DNA from: Roseomonas indoligenes
GTDB lineage: Bacteria > Pseudomonadota > Alphaproteobacteria > Acetobacterales > Acetobacteraceae
DNA: 64,000 nucleotides
Direction: 5' to 3'
Assembly (NCBI RefSeq): GCF_017813365.1
Contig: NZ_JAGIZA010000005.1
Coordinates: 248,001-312,000 of the forward strand
Shown in pieces: positions 34,226 to 42,439 of this stretch; the first letter of the stretch is position 1, and each line of letters opens with the position of its first letter. The translations under genes and the position numbers were made by a program. The notes beneath the pieces were generated by a model. That model ran no database searches, was not told the origin of the DNA, and was given only the letters and a program-made list of their open reading frames with translations.

Positions 34226-35065
34226 ATGACCTTTCGCCTCACCCAGATCAGCGATACCCATCTATCCGACCGCGTGCCCGGATTCCGCGCGAATTTCGAC
34301 CTGCTGGCCGAGCACCTGCGCGCGGCGCGGCCGGACCTCGTCATCAACACCGGCGACATCTCGCTGGACGGGGCCGACCGCGCCGAGGATCTCACCATGG
34401 CGCGGGATGCTCATGAGGAGCTGGGGCTGGACTGGCTGGCCGTGCCGGGAAATCACGACATCGGCGACGACCCGCTGCCCGGCTGCCGCCAGCCTGCGAA
34501 CGCGGAGCGCCTGGCCCGCTGGCGCGCCCATCTCGGCCCCGACACCTTCGTGCGCGACGTGCCTGGCTGGCGCCTGATCGGGCTGGACACCCAGATCACC
34601 GCCACCAGCCTACCGGAGGCCGAGGAGCAAATGGAGATGCTGGTGGAGGCGCTGCACGGCACCGGGGGCCGCGCCGTCGCCGTGTTCATGCACAAGCCCT
34701 TCTGCCAGGAGAGGATGGACGAGACGGACAACACCTACTGGTGCATCCAGCCCGGCCCGCGCCACCGCATCGTGGACCTCATCCTGCCGCAGCGTCCCGC
34801 CTTCATCGCCAACGGCCACGTCCATCAGTGGCGCGACCGCGGCCTCACCGAGGGCCTGCGCCAGATCTGGGGCCCCTCCGCCGCCTTCATCGTGGGCGAC
34901 GCCTGGCAGGAAACGGTGGGAGAGAAGAGCGTGGGCTTCGTGGAACACCTTCTCCACCCCGACGGGAGCTTCGAGAGCCGCATGATCCCCCTGCCCGGCC
35001 TTGTCCGCCACGACATCGGCGCGATGCCGGAGATCTACGGCCCGCAGAAGCGCCTCGCGGCCTGA
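34226..35065 (+). CDS. Calcineurin-like phosphodiesterase (GpdQ/CpdA-like)
   Basis: A 279-aa binuclear metallophosphoesterase with all ligand blocks: D10-x-H12 ('ISDTHLSD'), 'NTGDISLDGADRAEDL' (GD at 43-44), GNHD (75-78), 'VFMHKPF' and 'ANGHVHQWRD'. Such enzymes hydrolyse glycerophosphodiesters (GpdQ) or cyclic nucleotides (CpdA). It is the last gene after a complete Ugp-type importer, in the place of ugpQ in E. coli. It therefore probably releases G3P from imported diesters, though with a different fold from UgpQ. No signal peptide is seen, so it acts in the cytoplasm. Confidence 0.82.
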   Translation: MTFRLTQISDTHLSDRVPGFRANFDLLAEHLRAARPDLVINTGDISLDGADRAEDLTMARDAHEELGLDWLAVPGNHDIGDDPLPGCRQPANAERLARWRAHLGPDTFVRDVPGWRLIGLDTQITATSLPEAEEQMEMLVEALHGTGGRAVAVFMHKPFCQERMDETDNTYWCIQPGPRHRIVDLILPQRPAFIANGHVHQWRDRGLTEGLRQIWGPSAAFIVGDAWQETVGEKSVGFVEHLLHPDGSFESRMIPLPGLVRHDIGAMPEIYGPQKRLAA

Positions 35066-35080
35066 GAGGCCGAGAGGCGC
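35050..35080. terminator. Bidirectional hairpin between convergent genes
   Basis: 14-bp arms (35050-35063 and 35067-35080) pair with one mismatch around a 3-base loop. The left arm overlaps the end of the phosphodiesterase gene and the right arm ends 5 bp before the stop of the convergent TctC gene. There is no T-run, so efficiency is uncertain. Confidence 0.5.
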
Positions 35081-35085
35081 CCGCA

Positions 35086-36087
35086 TCAGTCCGCATAGAC
35101 CCCGGCGGCCTGGATAATCGGCCGCCAGCGCGCCACCTCCGCCGCCAGATGCCGCCGGTGCGCCGCGGGGGTCGCCTGCTCCTGCGACGCGACTTCCGTC
35201 ACCAGCTCCGCGAAGCGCGCCCGCAGCCGCTCCTCGCGCAGCGCGGCCCGGATTGCCTGGGAGAGCCGCTCCACCACCGGCTCCGGCGTGCCGGCGGGCG
35301 CGTAGAGCCCGTGCCAGGTGCTCATCGCGATCGTCGGCTCCCCCGCCTCCGCCGTGGTCGGCAGGTTCAGCCCTTCCACCCGGCGATCCAGCGTCACCGC
35401 GTAGCTCCTGATGCGGTTGTCGCGGATGAACGGGGTGGTGTTCGTCGCCTGGTCGCAGAACACGTCGATGCGTCCTGCCATCATCTCCGTCAGCACGGGC
35501 GCGGAGCCGCGGAAGGCCACGGTGGTGAGGTTCGTCTTCGCCGCATACTGCATCAGCACGCCGCAAAGATGGTTCGCGCCGCCCACGCCGGCATGGGCCA
35601 GGTTTAGCCGGTCCCCCTGCCGCTTGATCTCCGCCATCAGGCCCTGGAGGTCGTTCGCCGGGAAATCCGGCCGCGCCACGATCGTCATCGCCGCGTCCGA
35701 GACGAGGCCGAGCGGCGCGAAGGACTTCTCCACGTCGTAGGGCAGGTTCCGGTACAGCGTGGCGGAGGTGGCGTGCCCGATATGGTGCGCCAGGATCGTG
35801 TAGCCGTCCGGCCGGGCATTCGCCACGCGTGCCGCGGCGATGGTGCCGCCGGCCCCCGTCACGTTCTCCACGACCACGGGCTGGCCGAGATCCTTCGACA
35901 TGCCCTCCGCGACAAGCCGGTTGATTACATCGGTCGGCCCGCCCGCCGCGAAGGGCACGATCACGGTGATCGCGCGGTTCGGAAAGGCCTGGGCGAGCGC
36001 CGGAAATGGCGCCGCGAGCACCCCCGCTCCCACCAGGGCCAGGGCCAGGGCCGTGGCTAGCACGGGACGCCGGGAACTCTTGGACAT
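35086..36087 (-). CDS. TctC/Bug-family solute-binding protein
   Basis: A 333-aa periplasmic binding protein with an N-terminal signal segment ending 'APFPALAQAFPN'. Family marks are 'IVPFAAGGPTDVINRLVAEG', 'VVVENVTGAGGTIAAARVA' and 'ANHLCGVLMQYAA'. The ATG at 36087 follows GGAGGAAA. It lies 78 bp after the tartrate dehydrogenase-like gene on the same strand, so it may bind tartrate or a related hydroxy acid. No TctA/TctB partner is nearby. Confidence 0.87.
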   Translation of the reverse strand: MSKSSRRPVLATALALALVGAGVLAAPFPALAQAFPNRAITVIVPFAAGGPTDVINRLVAEGMSKDLGQPVVVENVTGAGGTIAAARVANARPDGYTILAHHIGHATSATLYRNLPYDVEKSFAPLGLVSDAAMTIVARPDFPANDLQGLMAEIKRQGDRLNLAHAGVGGANHLCGVLMQYAAKTNLTTVAFRGSAPVLTEMMAGRIDVFCDQATNTTPFIRDNRIRSYAVTLDRRVEGLNLPTTAEAGEPTIAMSTWHGLYAPAGTPEPVVERLSQAIRAALREERLRARFAELVTEVASQEQATPAAHRRHLAAEVARWRPIIQAAGVYAD

Positions 36088-36165
36088 GCTTTCCTCCGTT
36101 TCTTTTCTGCAAGCATCCTGCACCCGGCCGGGCGCCCCGTCAGCCCCGGGGCGCCCGGCGGGCCC

Positions 36166-37254
36166 TCACGCTGCCGGCATGTTCGCGCCCTCGATCGCGG
36201 CGATCACCGCCCGCGTCACCGTCTCCGTATCCGCCGTGCCGCCCAGATCGGCCGTGAACACCCCGTCGGCGCAGACGCGCTCCACCGCCGCGATCAGCGC
36301 CTTTGCCGCGGCCGGCTCGCCGAGCTGCTCCAGCATCATCGCGCCGGTCCAGAAGGTGGCGACAGGATTGGCGATCCCCTTGCCCATGATGTCGAAGGCG
36401 GAGCCATGGATCGGCTCGAACATGGAGGGCGCGCGGCGCGACGGATCGAGATTCGCCGTCGGTGCCACGCCGAGCGATCCCGCGACGGCACCGGCCAGGT
36501 CTGAGAGGATGTCGGCGTGCAGGTTCGTCGCCACCACCGTGTCGATGCTGGCGGGCTTGCGGACCATGCGCGCGGCCATGGCGTCCACCAGCTCCTTCTC
36601 CCAGGTCACGTCCGGGTAGTCCTTCGCCACCAGCGCCGCGATGTCGTCCCACATGACCATGCCGTGGCGCTGGGCGTTGGACTTCGTCACCACCGTCAGC
36701 AGCTTGCGCGGGCGGCCACGCGCGATGTCGAAGGCCACGCGCATGATCCGCTCCACCCCCGCACGGGTGAAGATCGCGGTCTCCGTGGCCACCTCCTCGG
36801 GATGTCCACGATGGGCGCGGCCGCCATGCCCGGCGTATTCGCCCTCGGAATTCTCCCGCACGATCACCCAGTCGATGTCGCCCGGCTCCACCGCGCGAAG
36901 CGGGCTCGTCAGCCCCGGCAGCACCCGTGTCGGGCGGATATTCGCGTACTGGTCGAAGCCCTGGCAGATCTTCAGCCGCAGTCCCCAGAGGGTGATGCTG
37001 TCCGGCAGGTCCGGGTCGCCCACCGCGCCGAAATAGATCGCGTCGAAGCCGCGCAGCGTCTCCAGCCCGTCCTCCGGCATCATCTCGCCCTTGGCGCGGT
37101 AGTAGTCGCTGCCCCATGGCAGCGTCTCGACCTCGAGGGAGAAGCCGCCGTCGCGCTCCGCCAGAGCCTCCAGGACCCGCAGGCCGGCGGGAATGACCTC
37201 CTTGCCGATCCCGTCCGCGGGAATGGCGGCGATCCGATGCACGCGCTTGCTCAC
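36166..37254 (-). CDS. ttuC: Tartrate dehydrogenase/decarboxylase, D-malate dehydrogenase type
   Basis: A 362-aa NAD-dependent beta-decarboxylating dehydrogenase of the isopropylmalate/isocitrate family. It shows 'IAAIPADGIGKEVIPAGLRVL', 'LPDSITLWGLRLKICQGFDQ' (the S-L-x-L-R region differs from LeuB), 'VIVRENSEGEYAGHGGRAH' and 'FEPIHGSAFDIMGKGIANP'. Together these point to the TtuC/YeaU group acting on tartrate or D-malate. GTG 37254 has AAGGAT upstream. It diverges from a GntR gene, with glycerate kinase and pyruvate kinase beyond, as in the Agrobacterium vitis ttuC-ttuD-ttuE set. Confidence 0.85.
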   Translation of the reverse strand: MSKRVHRIAAIPADGIGKEVIPAGLRVLEALAERDGGFSLEVETLPWGSDYYRAKGEMMPEDGLETLRGFDAIYFGAVGDPDLPDSITLWGLRLKICQGFDQYANIRPTRVLPGLTSPLRAVEPGDIDWVIVRENSEGEYAGHGGRAHRGHPEEVATETAIFTRAGVERIMRVAFDIARGRPRKLLTVVTKSNAQRHGMVMWDDIAALVAKDYPDVTWEKELVDAMAARMVRKPASIDTVVATNLHADILSDLAGAVAGSLGVAPTANLDPSRRAPSMFEPIHGSAFDIMGKGIANPVATFWTGAMMLEQLGEPAAAKALIAAVERVCADGVFTADLGGTADTETVTRAVIAAIEGANMPAA

Positions 37255-37307
37255 GACAAAATCCTTCGCTGTTGGAAAAGGCGGCGCCGGCTGGCATCCA
37301 GCGCCGG

Positions 37308-37988
37308 ATGAATCAGGATCAGGGCGCGCGCCCCAGCCTCGCCGAGTCCGCCTACCGCGCCCTGCGCGCACGGCTGCTGGACCTGAGCCTCGCCCCCGGC
37401 GACGAGGCCACGGAGGGGGACCTCGCCACGGGCCTCGGCATGAGCCGCACCCCCGTGCACGAGGCCGTCCTGCGCCTGCAGTCCGAGGGCTTCCTGTCCG
37501 TGCGCCCGCGGCGCGGCCTGCGCGTGCTGCCCATCGACCCCGCCGGGATGGCAGAGACCTACGAGGTGCTGATCGCGCTGGAGGGCGCCGCCGCCGCGCG
37601 CCTGGCCGCCAACCCGAACCCGGATGCCGCCGCCGCCATGGCCGGCGCCACCGCCTCCATGCGCGACGCCCTCGCGGCCGGGGACCGCCGCGCCTGGGCC
37701 GCCGCCGACGATGCCTTCCACCGCGCCCTGCTCCGGGGCTGCGGCAACGCCCGCCTGGCCCGGCTGGCGCAGGAGGCGGCGGACCTCGCCCAGCGCGCCC
37801 GGCTCGCCACCGCAGCCCTGCGCCCCGAACCCACGGGTTCCGCCGACGAGCACGCCCGCATCCTGAAGGCACTGGAAAGCGGCGACCCGGAGGCCGCCCG
37901 CGCCGCCCTCGCCGCGCACCGCCAGCGCGCGAGCGCGGAGATCCTCCGCACGCTCGCCCTGCCCCTCATGCGCCTTGGCGGCTCCTGA
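37308..37988 (+). CDS. GntR-family regulator
   Basis: A 226-aa regulator. The winged helix is in 'EGDLATGLGMSRTPVHEAVL' and 'LSVRPRRGLRVLPID', followed by a helical FCD-like domain ('AFHRALLRGCGNARL', 'ADEHARILKALESGD'). I use ATG 37308; TTG 37272 would add 12 residues without a ribosome-binding site. Only 53 bp separate it from the divergent ttuC-like gene, and ttuD follows on the same strand. It probably controls the tartrate/glycerate block. Confidence 0.86.
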   Translation: MNQDQGARPSLAESAYRALRARLLDLSLAPGDEATEGDLATGLGMSRTPVHEAVLRLQSEGFLSVRPRRGLRVLPIDPAGMAETYEVLIALEGAAAARLAANPNPDAAAAMAGATASMRDALAAGDRRAWAAADDAFHRALLRGCGNARLARLAQEAADLAQRARLATAALRPEPTGSADEHARILKALESGDPEAARAALAAHRQRASAEILRTLALPLMRLGGS

Positions 37989-38019
37989 CGGCATGGCCCG
38001 TCCTCCCTGGCCCGTTCTT

Positions 38020-38040
38020 CCATACCACCATCCATACCAC
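38020..38040. repeat. Direct repeat CCATACCAC upstream of ttuD
   Basis: Two exact copies of CCATACCAC (38020-38028 and 38032-38040) at 12-bp spacing lie in the 111-bp gap between the GntR gene and the glycerate kinase gene. They could be a regulator-binding site, but they do not match a known GntR consensus. Confidence 0.4.
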
Positions 38041-38099
38041 AAGCCTCTTGCCGCGCCCGCGCCCACCGCCATGATGCGCCGCGCCGGGGAGGAACGATT

Positions 38100-39380
38100 T
38101 TGACCGAGTGGAACGACAGCCGAGCCCGCGACGCCCTGCGCCGCCTCTTCGACGTTGCCGTCCGCAGCGCCGATCCCCGCGCCATCCTGAAGGATCACCT
38201 GCCGGAGCGCCCGAAGGGCCGCGTGGTGGTGGTCGGCGCAGGCAAGTCCGCCGCCGTGATGGCCGCCGCCCTGGAGAATGCCTGGCCCGAGGTTCCCATG
38301 ACCGGCCTCGTCGTCACCCGCTACGACCACGCCGTCCCGACCCGCCATGTCGAGGTGGTCGAGGCGTCCCACCCCGTCCCCGACGCCGCCGGCGAGGCCG
38401 CGGCCCGACGCATCCTCGAGGCCGTCGATGGCCTGACGGGGGACGACCTCGTTCTCGCCCTCATCTCGGGGGGTGGCTCCGCCCTCATGCCGCTCGCCGC
38501 CCCGGGCCTGACCCTGGCGGACAAGCAGGCGGTCAACCGTGCCCTGCTGGCCTGCGGCGCGACCATTAACGAGATGAACGTGGTCCGCCGCCACCTCTCC
38601 GCGATCAAGGGCGGCCGGTTGGCGGCGGCCGCCTACCCCGCGCGCATTGTCACCCTCGCCATCTCCGACGTGCCCGGTGACGACCCCGCCGCCATCGCCT
38701 CCGGCCCCACCGTGCCGGACCCCAGCTCCTTCGAGGACGCGCGCCGCATCGTCGCCCGCTACGGCATCGACCTCCCCGCCCCCGTCCGCGCCCATCTGGA
38801 TGCGGCGGCGGAGGAAACGCCGAAGCCCGGCGATCCACGCCTGGCTCGCGCCGAGTACCACCTCATCGCCACCCCTCTCATGGCGCTGCGCGCCGCGGCG
38901 AAGGAGGCCGAAGCCATGGGCCTCGCCCCCCTGATCCTCGGTGACGCGCTGGAGGGAGAGGCGCGGGAGGCCGGAACCCTGCTTGCCGGCATCGCCCGGT
39001 CCGTCGCTGCCCACGGCCAGCCGGTCGCCCGTCCCGCCGTCCTGCTCTCCGGCGGGGAAACCACCGTCACACTTGGCGGTGCCAAGGGGGCTGGTGGCCG
39101 CAACGGCGAGTGCCTCCTCGGCCTCGCCGCCGCGCTCGCCGGTCACCCCGGGGTCTGGGCCTTGATGGGCGATACGGACGGGATCGACGGCTCCATGGAC
39201 AATGCCGGCGCAGTTGCAGCCCCCGATACCCTTGCCCGCAGCCGCGCATCGGGCCAGGACCCGATCGCCGCCCTGCACGCCCATCGCAGCCACGATGTGT
39301 TCCTGGCCCTCGGCGACCTTGTCACCACCGGCCCGACGCTGACCAACGTCAACGACTTCCGGGCCATCATCATAGCTTAA
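38100..39380 (+). CDS. ttuD: Glycerate 2-kinase (MOFRL family, formerly hydroxypyruvate reductase TtuD)
   Basis: A 426-aa glycerate kinase that phosphorylates D-glycerate to 2-phosphoglycerate. The N-terminal GCK domain has 'VVVVGAGKSAAVMAAALENA' and 'LALISGGGSALMPLAAPG', and the C-terminal MOFRL domain has 'LLSGGETTVTLGGAKGAGGR' and 'ALMGDTDGIDGSMDNAGAVA'. TTG 38100 has GGAGGAA 5 bp upstream. In the tartrate route it takes glycerate from TtuC products toward pyruvate, which the next gene's product completes after enolase. Confidence 0.92.
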   Translation: MTEWNDSRARDALRRLFDVAVRSADPRAILKDHLPERPKGRVVVVGAGKSAAVMAAALENAWPEVPMTGLVVTRYDHAVPTRHVEVVEASHPVPDAAGEAAARRILEAVDGLTGDDLVLALISGGGSALMPLAAPGLTLADKQAVNRALLACGATINEMNVVRRHLSAIKGGRLAAAAYPARIVTLAISDVPGDDPAAIASGPTVPDPSSFEDARRIVARYGIDLPAPVRAHLDAAAEETPKPGDPRLARAEYHLIATPLMALRAAAKEAEAMGLAPLILGDALEGEAREAGTLLAGIARSVAAHGQPVARPAVLLSGGETTVTLGGAKGAGGRNGECLLGLAAALAGHPGVWALMGDTDGIDGSMDNAGAVAAPDTLARSRASGQDPIAALHAHRSHDVFLALGDLVTTGPTLTNVNDFRAIIIA

Positions 39381-39411
39381 TAAATATAAGGCCTTTGCCC
39401 CTCGCATAAGT

Positions 39412-39430
39412 AACTTAGGGCGCCTAACTT
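39412..39430. promoter_or_regulatory. Palindrome just upstream of the HTH-pyruvate kinase gene
   Basis: AACTTAGG-GCG-CCTAACTT (39412-39430) is a 19-bp palindrome with one mismatched pair, ending 6 bp before the ATG at 39437. The word TAACTT also recurs as a direct repeat here. It is a natural candidate for an operator bound by the HTH domain encoded directly downstream. The ATG itself has no ribosome-binding site. Confidence 0.5.
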
Positions 39431-39436
39431 GGCGCC

Positions 39437-41071
39437 ATGCGCGACAAGCTCCTTGAAGACCTTCTCGCCCGCCGTGGCGCCGTGACCCGGATCGCCAGCG
39501 GGCTCGGCATCTCCACCGCTGCTGTCTCCCAGTGGCGCCGCGTCCCCCCGGAGCGCGTGGAGGAGGTGGCCCGGATCATGGAGGTCCCGCCCGATACCCT
39601 CCGCCGTCCCGTCTTCGAACAGACAGGAGGTCCCCGCTTGGCCAGCCGCATCCCCATCCGTCGCCGCCGCCGCACGAAGCTGATCGCCACCCTCGGCCCG
39701 GCCAGCGCCGACCCGCAGGTGATCGAGCGCCTGTTCCGCGCCGGCGCCGATGTCTTCCGCCTCAATTTTTCCCACGGCACTCACGAGGACCACGCCGCCC
39801 GCATCGCCACCATCCGCGAGATCGAGCGCCGCACCGGCCGCCCGATCGGAATCCTGGCAGATGTGCAGGGCCCGAAGCTCCGCGTCGGCAAGTTCGGCGG
39901 CGGCCGGGTCCAGCTCCAGCAGGGCCAGCCCTTCCGCCTGGACCTCTCCCCCGTCCCGGGCGACGTGCGCCGCGTCCAGCTCCCCCATCCCGAAATCATT
40001 GCCGCCGCCCGGATCGGCACCAGCCTGCTGCTGGACGATGGCAAGCTCCGCCTCGGCGTCGTCCGTCAGCGCGACGACCACCTGGAGACCGAGGTCCTCG
40101 TCGGCGGCCCCCTGTCCGACCGCAAGGGCGTGAACGTGCCCGACGTCGTGCTGCCCATCCCCGCCCTGACGGAGAAGGACCGCGCCGACCTCGACTTCGT
40201 GCTGGAGCAGGGCGTGGAGTTCATCGGCCTCTCCTTCGTCCAGCGCCCGGAGGATGTTGCGGAGGCCAAGGCCATCGCGAACGGCCGCGCCTGGATCATG
40301 GTGAAGATGGAGAAGCCCCAGGCGGTGGAGCGGATGGACGACATCCTCGATCTTGCGGATGCCGTGATGGTCGCCCGCGGCGACCTCGGCGTGGAATGCC
40401 CGCCGGAGGAGGTGCCGCTGATCCAGAAGCGCATCGTCCGCGCCGCCCGCACCCGCGGCCTGCCCGTGGTGGTCGCCACCCAGATGCTGGAGAGCATGAT
40501 CTCCGCCCCCACCCCGACCCGCGCGGAAGCCTCCGACGTGGCCACCGCCGTCTTCGACGGCGCGGACGCCGTGATGCTCTCCGCCGAGACCGCCGCCGGC
40601 CAGTACCCCTACGAGGCGGTGAACATCATGGACCGCATCGTTGCCCGGACGGAGCAGGATCCGGGCTGGCGCGCCATCACCGACAACAACCGGCCGGAGC
40701 CGCGTCACACCTCCTCCGACGCCATCGCCGCCGCCGCCCGCCAGGTGGCGAGCACGATCGAGGCGGAGGCGATCGGCGCCTTCACCTCCACCGGCTCCAC
40801 CGTGCTGCGCGTGGCCCGCGAACGCCCCGCCGCCCCGATCATCGGCATGACGGCGAATGAGCGGACGGTCCGCCGCCTCGCCCTCGTCTGGGGCGTGCAC
40901 CCCGTGCTGAGCAAGGAGCCGGCGAGCATGACGGACATGGTCGCCAAGGGCCTTCGCGCCGCGGCATCCGAAGGATTCGCGACCTCCGGCGACGAGGTGG
41001 TGGTGGTGGCCGGCGTCCCCTTCGGCACCCCCGGCACGACCAACGCGCTGCGCGTCGCAATCGTGGAGTAG
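39437..41071 (+). CDS. ttuE: Pyruvate kinase with N-terminal YdaS-like helix-turn-helix domain
   Basis: A 544-aa open frame. Residues 1-60 form a Cro/YdaS-like HTH ('VTRIASGLGISTAAVSQWRR', then 'VPPERVEEVARIMEVPPDTL'). From residue 68 a complete pyruvate kinase follows: 'RRRRTKLIATLGPASADP', 'RLNFSHGTHEDHAARI', the active-site block 'WIMVKMEKPQAVERMDDI', 'MVARGDLGVECPPEEVPLIQ', 'ATQMLESM' and a C-terminal allosteric domain. It converts PEP and ADP to pyruvate and ATP. A strong internal start (AGGAGG, TTG 39638) would give a normal 477-aa kinase from the same frame. It closes the tartrate/glycerate block. Confidence 0.85.
   Translation: MRDKLLEDLLARRGAVTRIASGLGISTAAVSQWRRVPPERVEEVARIMEVPPDTLRRPVFEQTGGPRLASRIPIRRRRRTKLIATLGPASADPQVIERLFRAGADVFRLNFSHGTHEDHAARIATIREIERRTGRPIGILADVQGPKLRVGKFGGGRVQLQQGQPFRLDLSPVPGDVRRVQLPHPEIIAAARIGTSLLLDDGKLRLGVVRQRDDHLETEVLVGGPLSDRKGVNVPDVVLPIPALTEKDRADLDFVLEQGVEFIGLSFVQRPEDVAEAKAIANGRAWIMVKMEKPQAVERMDDILDLADAVMVARGDLGVECPPEEVPLIQKRIVRAARTRGLPVVVATQMLESMISAPTPTRAEASDVATAVFDGADAVMLSAETAAGQYPYEAVNIMDRIVARTEQDPGWRAITDNNRPEPRHTSSDAIAAAARQVASTIEAEAIGAFTSTGSTVLRVARERPAAPIIGMTANERTVRRLALVWGVHPVLSKEPASMTDMVAKGLRAAASEGFATSGDEVVVVAGVPFGTPGTTNALRVAIVE
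39625..39640 (+). promoter_or_regulatory. Internal ribosome-binding site and TTG start for the kinase part
   Basis: AGGAGG at 39625-39630 is followed by 7 bases and TTG at 39638-39640, exactly where standard pyruvate kinases begin. It is much stronger than the context of the upstream ATG at 39437, so kinase without the HTH domain is probably the main product. Confidence 0.65.
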
Positions 41072-41169
41072 CCGGCGCCCCATTCACAGACCGGTCAGCC
41101 CGGTCGAGAATAGGCCACCGGCACCAGCATGACCGGCGCCAGCACCATTGGCCGGAGACGAGGACGACG

Positions 41170-41649
41170 ATGAAGCGCACCATGATGGCCGCCCTGGCGG
41201 CCGCCGGCCTGTTCCTCGCCGCGGCGCCCGCCCAGGCCCAGCGCAATGGCCTCTACGAGGTGAACGGCGTCAGCGCGGATGGCATCACCTACGGCGGAAC
41301 CATGATGATGCAGCAGGTCGGCCTCGCCTCCTGGCGCGTCATCTGGCAAGTCGGCGAGGCGCGGTTCGAGGGATACGGCATGTCCGCCGGCCCGAGCTTC
41401 GCCATCGGCTTCACGGTGGGGGAACGCCCGGGCATGGCGATCTTCCAGCGCGCGGATGACGGCAGCCTGACCGGCCAGTGGACCATCGTCGGCAGCGCCG
41501 GCATTGGCACGGAAACGCTGATCCCCCGCGACCGCCCCGCCGGCCAGCCCGGCCCCGCCACGGCGCGCGACCGCCCTGCCGCACCGGTACCGGCACCTGC
41601 TCCTGCCCAGGCACCGGCCGCGTCAGCCAACCCCGACACGCCCCGCTAA
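41170..41649 (+). CDS. Hypothetical secreted protein with Pro/Ala-rich tail
   Basis: A 159-aa protein with a clear signal peptide (MKRTMMAALAAAGLFLAAAP, cleavage near AQAQ). A short beta-rich domain follows ('NGLYEVNGVSADGITYGGTM', 'FAIGFTVGERPGMAIFQ'), then a low-complexity tail rich in Pro, Ala and Arg (about residues 115-159). No family is recognised beyond a general resemblance to small periplasmic proteins of this clade. GAGGACGACG precedes the ATG. It stands alone after pyruvate kinase. Confidence 0.7.
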   Translation: MKRTMMAALAAAGLFLAAAPAQAQRNGLYEVNGVSADGITYGGTMMMQQVGLASWRVIWQVGEARFEGYGMSAGPSFAIGFTVGERPGMAIFQRADDGSLTGQWTIVGSAGIGTETLIPRDRPAGQPGPATARDRPAAPVPAPAPAQAPAASANPDTPR

Positions 41650-41673
41650 CGCTCCCGGCGGCCGCCACGCGCC

Positions 41674-42375
41674 GTGCCGGCTGCCCTCCTCCCGCTCGCC
41701 GTCGCGGCCCTCGGCTGGGCGGTGCTGCTCGCGGCCGGGCCGCGCGCCGGGCTGGCAGCCTACCCGCTCGCGCCGCTGCTCTACTTCCTGTCCTGGGTCG
41801 GCCTCGGCCTCGCGCCGGGGTGGAGGGTGGCGGTCGCGACGGTTCTCGTCTCGGCCCTCCTCCTCGTGGTGATCCCGGCGGCGTTCCAGGTCGGGCTGAT
41901 CCTGGGAACGGTGCTCATCTGGGTGGCGGCCGGCGCGCTCGTCCTGCTCGACGACATTGCTCCCGCCATCTCCCGTCTCGGGGGTCCCGCCCTGCCCTGG
42001 GTCTGGATCGGCCCGTCCGCCTTCCTCGCGGGCGCCGTTCTCGCCCATATCGCCCTCGCCATCCGGAACTGGGCGGAACGGTCGCCGGTCCTCGCCCGAC
42101 GCGGCACTGCCCTCTGCGGTGCCGTGGCCGCCTTCGCCGTCGCCTACGCGGTGACCATCCGCCTGAGCGGAGCAGCCGAGGCACCCCTACCCTTCGCGGT
42201 CCTCCTCGTGGGCTTCGCCCCGCACGCCCTGCTCACCCGCCGGGCCGGCACGCCGGGGCCGCTCCGCCTGCTTCTCGTCGCCGCCCTCGTCGTTGCCCTG
42301 CCGGCCCTGCTCCTCACCTGCCCCCCCGCGACGACGCCCTCCATTCCCGTGACCGGGGACGGACGGATGACCTGA
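41674..42375 (+). CDS. Hypothetical integral membrane protein
   Basis: A 233-aa very hydrophobic protein with about six to seven predicted membrane segments ('LAVAALGWAVLLAAG', 'LLYFLSWVGLGLAPG', 'VATVLVSALLLVVIPAAF' and others) and few charged residues. GTG 41674 is the first start and has no clear ribosome-binding site. The gene follows the secreted protein by 24 bp and may be co-transcribed with it. No family recognised. Confidence 0.6.
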   Translation: MPAALLPLAVAALGWAVLLAAGPRAGLAAYPLAPLLYFLSWVGLGLAPGWRVAVATVLVSALLLVVIPAAFQVGLILGTVLIWVAAGALVLLDDIAPAISRLGGPALPWVWIGPSAFLAGAVLAHIALAIRNWAERSPVLARRGTALCGAVAAFAVAYAVTIRLSGAAEAPLPFAVLLVGFAPHALLTRRAGTPGPLRLLLVAALVVALPALLLTCPPATTPSIPVTGDGRMT

Positions 42376-42439
42376 GCCGCGGCCCGGCGCGACCGGCAGG
42401 CTTCACTCCATTTCGGGAAAGCCGGCCGGCGCCCGGTCG

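Noticed and set aside
37251-39407. 718-codon open frame on the minus strand
   Set aside because: It is antisense to the gntR and glycerate kinase genes, has no recognisable domain, and looks like the usual GC-rich shadow frame.
39377-41083. 568-codon open frame on the minus strand
   Set aside because: Mirror frame of pyruvate kinase.
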